Virus record (IMG/VR): IMGVR_UViG_3300047365_000095
Coordinates: 1-25,855 of that record
DNA length: 25,855 nt
Source of the DNA: a virus
Strand: one strand, 5' to 3'
Shown here: positions 24,001 through 25,855 of the stretch, in pieces
How the letters are laid out: every line of letters starts with the position of its first letter
How positions within the stretch are numbered: position 1 is the stretch's first letter
Notes under the pieces: generated by a model
Database searches by the model: none
The model's input: the letters and a program-made list of their open reading frames with translations, nothing else
What the model was told of the DNA's origin: nothing
Position numbers and translations under genes: made by a program

Positions 24001-24961
24001 CTGTGTATGCACCTGAACTTCCTGCTGTTCCGTTATTTGTAACTCCTGTAGTATAAGCCGTTGTTTTATTGGCTTCTAAATAAAATCTGAAAGGATGGTT
24101 AGCGTTTGACGAGTCATCTTGCTTAAATTTATAGGTATTCCCGGGTTGTAATACTAATACTGGAGACTCTTTGCCTTCGAACTTATATCCTAGAGTGCTA
24201 CCATTTCCGTAGTCACCGTGTGCGGAAGTTTTTGTAATAACCGTTACATCATATTCATAAGTTCCAAATTCTTGAATTGATTTTGCGTTCTTGTGTATTT
24301 CACTTGAAGTAACATTATCAGCAACTATTTTTGCTGTACTCACTGAATTTGTGCTTAGTTTTGCACCTGTTACTTGTAAAGCTCCAATATGTATAGTGTC
24401 AATACTACCTGTTACTAGTTCGCTAGAGTCTACTGAGTTTGCGCCAAGTTGTGTTGAAGTAATACTCCCATCAGCAATATGATGAGCAGTAACTGCATTT
24501 TGGGCAATCCTCGCTGTTGTTATTTGATTTTCAGCAATTTTAACTGTGGTTATAGCATTGTCAGCTACTTGTAATGTTTCGATTGCATTTGTGGCTATCT
24601 CTGAAGTATCTACTGAGTTTGCAGCTATTTCGTTGGAAGTGATAGCGTTAGCAGCTAGTTTGGCTGTTGTGACTTGTCCTGTTCCAATATGAATAGTATC
24701 AATAGAACCACTTACTAACTCACTTGAATCTACTGAGTTTGCAGCGATACCTGCATTTGTTACTGAATTATCTCCTACGCCTGTAACTGCTGTTGCTTGT
24801 AGCTGTGCAGCTCCAACAGAGTTTGTAGCAAGTTCTGAGGCGCTAATAGAATTAACTGCTATTTCAGAGGCACTAATAGCATTTGCAGCTATCTTTGATG
24901 CTACCACACTATTGTTTCCTATTGAATCTTGTTGTACTAAAAATTTACCGATTAGTGGCAT
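21089..24961 (-). CDS. Long tail fibre protein with decapeptide repeats and an embedded cupredoxin-like domain (1290 aa)
   Basis: A probable virion fibre for host contact. From about residue 20 to 1120 it consists of 10-residue repeats, such as KIAENQITTA, RIAQNAVTAH and ELVTGSIDTI, in a nearly unbroken register. Such repeats are common in marine phage fibres and likely form a beta-rich trimeric shaft. Three non-repeat inserts stand out. Residues ~231-350 form a cupredoxin-like domain with His289, Cys336, His339 and Met342. Residues ~624-744 form a second domain starting LGGQTFTGNVTLSGNLTVNG. The C-terminal ~160 residues (SGKFMSGTIG onward) form a third domain. GGAG lies 12 bases before the ATG. 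The gene is flanked tightly by small structural genes. The fibre call is by composition and context. Confidence 0.85.
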   Translation of the reverse strand: MPLIGKFLVQQDSIGNNSVVASKIAANAISASEIAVNSISASELATNSVGAAQLQATAVTGVGDNSVTNAGIAANSVDSSELVSGSIDTIHIGTGQVTTAKLAANAITSNEIAANSVDTSEIATNAIETLQVADNAITTVKIAENQITTARIAQNAVTAHHIADGSITSTQLGANSVDSSELVTGSIDTIHIGALQVTGAKLSTNSVSTAKIVADNVTSSEIHKNAKSIQEFGTYEYDVTVITKTSAHGDYGNGSTLGYKFEGKESPVLVLQPGNTYKFKQDDSSNANHPFRFYLEANKTTAYTTGVTNNGTAGSSGAYTEIAVTDTTPQILYYQCSAHGNMGWKAIVNSSNVGINSVGSTQIAANSIDSSELVSGSIDTIHIGASQVTEAKIGTGAVTSGKIGADAVSGSKIADDSIDSEHLVDGSIDTAHIGNLQVTGAKIAANTIALANIADNAVDGTKIAQNSIVARHIPTATITADHLGANSVDSAELVTGSIDTIHLGNNSITAAKIGTGVIDVTHIAENSIDSSEIATGSIDTIHIAANQVTSAKIATDQILAKHINAGAVGSSELADNSVDSAELISGSIDAIHIAGNAVTGAKIAANSVGNSEISANAVSASELKSDALGGQTFTGNVTLSGNLTVNGTTTTVNSTTTTIADHVLELGTGTTGVPSNDMGIVMERGDNDNAFMGFDESGNKFKMGTGSFTGASTGDLTITKGTLVADLEGNVTGNLTGTASAIADNTVNANKIVAGSITASELAANSVDSAELVTGSIDTIHLADDAVTGAKIAGLTVTGPNIANNAINANKIGTDVIDASHIAAGAVGASELAANSVDSSELVSGSIDTIHIAANAVTEPRIAANSVTAAKITAGAVGSSELAANSVDSSELVTGSIDRIHLAADIVDGTKIADDVINSEHYVAGSIDNEHLADASVTTGKIAANTIATGNMADNSIDATKLATDAVLSRHIADNSVDSAELVTGSIDATHLSTGSVTEAKLGSNSVTVNKIASGAVTEQQIGTGAVTVGKLADNSVSGAKIPNGTITAVEIADNAITSAKIPNASITATQLAANAINSVDFIQDALINTAQLAGNSVATAKIQDNAIDASKIAANAVGSSEIANNSVTSTQLISSALSGKFMSGTIGFTGNLFLGDTGTVQNVGGSLGIQDGSPPQKLHIDEVAGMDVGTGSSSATTTFTLDSFATTVFRTAKYVVQIKNTTDSDYQALEIFLFHDGSDVYLTQYASIFDNGAQATFDADVSAGNVRLRVTPASGDTMAYKFIRTTIEV
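23911..24271 (-). other. Cupredoxin-like domain inside the 1290-aa fibre
   Basis: Residues ~231-350 interrupt the decapeptide array. LQPGNTYKFKQDDSSNANHP carries His289 where blue copper proteins hold their first His. A later YYQCSAHGNMGW supplies Cys336, His339 and Met342. The four residues match the ligand set of type 1 copper sites, though the His-Met spacing is shorter than in plastocyanin. The domain is flanked on both sides by resumed repeats. Confidence 0.6.
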
Positions 24962-24962
24962 T

Positions 24963-25295
24963 TTATGTTTGCTCCAAATAAGATAGAACTACGTCTATCG
25001 AGCTTGCCGTGTTTGACTGTACTTTAATTGCATCACCAGCTTCTAATACTACTTTTGCATCTCCACCGATTGGTGCGAGTGTTGAGCCTGCTGGTATTTC
25101 TATTCCATGAACTATACTGATGTGATTAGTTGTACTTGCGTCATAAAATTGAGCAGTAGCATTTATATCTGCGCCACCAACATTACATAGGTATAAACCT
25201 ATAATCGTTGTTGTTGTTGAACTAGGGCAGGTATATACTGTAGATAAACTTGTTCCTATATCATTCCCTGTTGCTGTTTTAAATGCTGATGCCAT
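24963..25295 (-). CDS. Small virion structural protein (110 aa)
   Basis: A 110-aa, mostly beta-strand protein. A Thr-rich strand region (STVYTCPSSTTTTIIGLYL) leads to IEIPAGSTLAPIGGDAKVVLEAGDAIKV and ends IDVVLSYLEQT (quoted here in pieces). The 'IPAGS...LEAGDxIKV...SIDVVLSYLE' layout recalls small structural proteins often found beside fibre genes in marine myo- and podoviruses. I recognise the style but cannot name a family. The start has AAGGATAAG shortly upstream. The stop lies one base before the 1290-aa fibre's ATG. It could be a fibre-tip, decoration or baseplate-attached protein. Confidence 0.68.
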   Translation of the reverse strand: MASAFKTATGNDIGTSLSTVYTCPSSTTTTIIGLYLCNVGGADINATAQFYDASTTNHISIVHGIEIPAGSTLAPIGGDAKVVLEAGDAIKVQSNTASSIDVVLSYLEQT

Positions 25296-25299
25296 AATC

Positions 25300-25509
25300 T
25301 TATCCTAATGCTATCGAGAAAGCTACTAGGTCATCTGTTGTTAATGCTCCTGGTACATGACTAGCTAAAGTTACTATTGAGCCGTCTGCTTTCTTTGTAT
25401 AAATCTTTTGGTCAGCCACATTCATAGCAAGTTCATGTGTTTGTAAATCGCTTGACTGTGGCACAGATAATGCTGTTTCTGACCTTTTTGGTTTAATAAC
25501 GTGAGCCAT
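25300..25509 (-). CDS. Small fibre-type protein resembling tail-fibre N-terminal module (69 aa)
   Basis: A 69-aa protein starting MAHVIKPKRSETALSVPQSS and continuing DLQTHELAMNVADQKIYTKK. The pattern 'IKPKRS...P...DL...ELAxNxADxKIYTK' matches a module found at the N-terminus of many phage tail fibres; here it stands alone and ends after a short helical tail (TTDDLVAFSIALG). It may act as a separate adapter joining fibres to the particle. GGAGG lies about 11 bases before its ATG, a strong ribosome site. It follows the stop of the right-edge fibre gene after 2 bases and precedes the 110-aa gene by 4 bases. Confidence 0.72.
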   Translation of the reverse strand: MAHVIKPKRSETALSVPQSSDLQTHELAMNVADQKIYTKKADGSIVTLASHVPGALTTDDLVAFSIALG

Positions 25510-25511
25510 TC

Positions 25512-25855
25512 TTAGAAAGTACCTCCGTCTAATGTGTTAGTCCATGTTATTGTTCCGTTGTTTCCTACTTGTAATACTTGTCCTACAGAGTGTGTAGAGT
25601 CGTATGTTCCGATTGATAAAGAAGCAAAAGAGTTACCACCATTTGCACCATATAATAGTGTACCTTCTGGTAGTGCGGCTACTCCTTTTAATCTTGCTGT
25701 ATCTGAATTAAGTTCTATTGTAGTATTATCTACATTTAGAGCTAAAGTATTTCCTGATTTTGATAAACCATTTCCTGCTGTAACACTACCAGCTCCTGAG
25801 AACTGAGTCATTGTTATGGTATCAGTACCAATAGAAGCTGAGCCAGTTATGTTTG
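25512..25855 (-). CDS. C-terminal end of a tail fibre/structural protein, 5' end beyond right edge
   Basis: The frame is open from the right edge. Residues just before the first in-frame ATG at 25811 read ITGSASIGTDTIT and run smoothly into TQFSGAGSVTAGNGLSKSG, so that ATG is internal and the gene enters from outside the window. The visible part is Gly/Ser/Thr/Asn-rich, with strands such as TLALNVDNTTIEL, and ends VLQVGNNGTITWTNTLDGG plus TF. This is a typical beta-structured fibre C-terminus. It ends two bases before the 69-aa gene. The promoter of the minus-strand block is presumably further right. Confidence 0.75.
   Translation of the reverse strand, partial: NITGSASIGTDTITMTQFSGAGSVTAGNGLSKSGNTLALNVDNTTIELNSDTARLKGVAALPEGTLLYGANGGNSFASLSIGTYDSTHSVGQVLQVGNNGTITWTNTLDGGTF

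Noticed and set aside
21759-24482. Long plus-strand open frames opposite the 1290-aa fibre gene
   Set aside because: They mirror the decapeptide repeats of the fibre (repeating SILPVTSSELSTE-like strings) and have no ribosome sites or operon logic.
25809-25811. ATG at 25811 as true start of the right-edge gene
   Set aside because: The frame is open to the edge and upstream residues continue the same fibre-like composition.
1-25855. tRNA or rRNA genes, integrase, IS elements
   Set aside because: No cloverleaf-like segment, transposase or integrase motif was seen, and almost all bases are within protein genes.

Overview
The window is a gene-dense, AT-rich stretch of a tailed double-stranded DNA phage, or of a metagenomic contig from one. 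Its replication and repair set (UvsW-like helicase, gp32-like SSB, gp47/gp46-like nuclease-ATPase pair, RNase H/flap nuclease, NrdA, NrdB, glutaredoxin) matches the core of T4-like myoviruses. The decapeptide-repeat fibre proteins and the low GC are typical of marine phages. I infer a marine T4-like myovirus of an AT-rich bacterium, for example a SAR11-like alphaproteobacterium. The host cannot be proved from this sequence. There are no rRNA or tRNA genes, IS elements or integrase, and no gap over 300 bases.

Plus strand, 1-15406. The window opens inside an asparagine-synthetase-like gene, followed by an HxGH nucleotidyltransferase, a UvsW-like helicase and a GT-A glycosyltransferase-like gene. 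A consensus sigma70 promoter at 3723-3751 starts a second block: unknown 121-aa protein, SSB, peroxiredoxin, gp47-like and gp46-like. A second consensus promoter at 8071-8099 starts a third block: small membrane protein, glutaredoxin, PD-(D/E)XK nuclease, flap nuclease, NrdA, NrdB and a small helical protein. These run without a gap into three more glycosyltransferase-like genes, the last resembling GT29 sialyltransferases. Genes are tightly coupled, with many ATGA or TAATG overlaps, so each block is probably one transcription unit.

Minus strand, 25855-15392. This is a late-type structural (tail fibre/appendage) block read towards the left. It begins with the C-terminal end of a fibre protein cut by the right edge. 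Small structural proteins of 69 and 110 aa follow, then a 1290-aa decapeptide-repeat fibre carrying an embedded cupredoxin-like domain. Next come a 73-aa protein, an 1150-aa Thr/Ser/Asn-rich repeat protein and a 54-aa coiled-coil ORF. The block ends with two probable glycan-related genes, one with a KpsS-like C-terminal signature. The two strands converge with a 15-base overlap at 15392-15406.

How it may work together: the plus-strand blocks make and repair DNA and precursors (SbcCD-like, SSB, helicase, nucleases, RNR with glutaredoxin, plus peroxiredoxin). The minus-strand block builds host-contact fibres. The most unusual aspect is the combination of a mucin-like Thr-rich appendage with about six glycan-active genes on both sides of the strand switch, including a GT29-like enzyme. 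A working hypothesis is that the phage glycosylates its own appendage, or alters host surface glycans.
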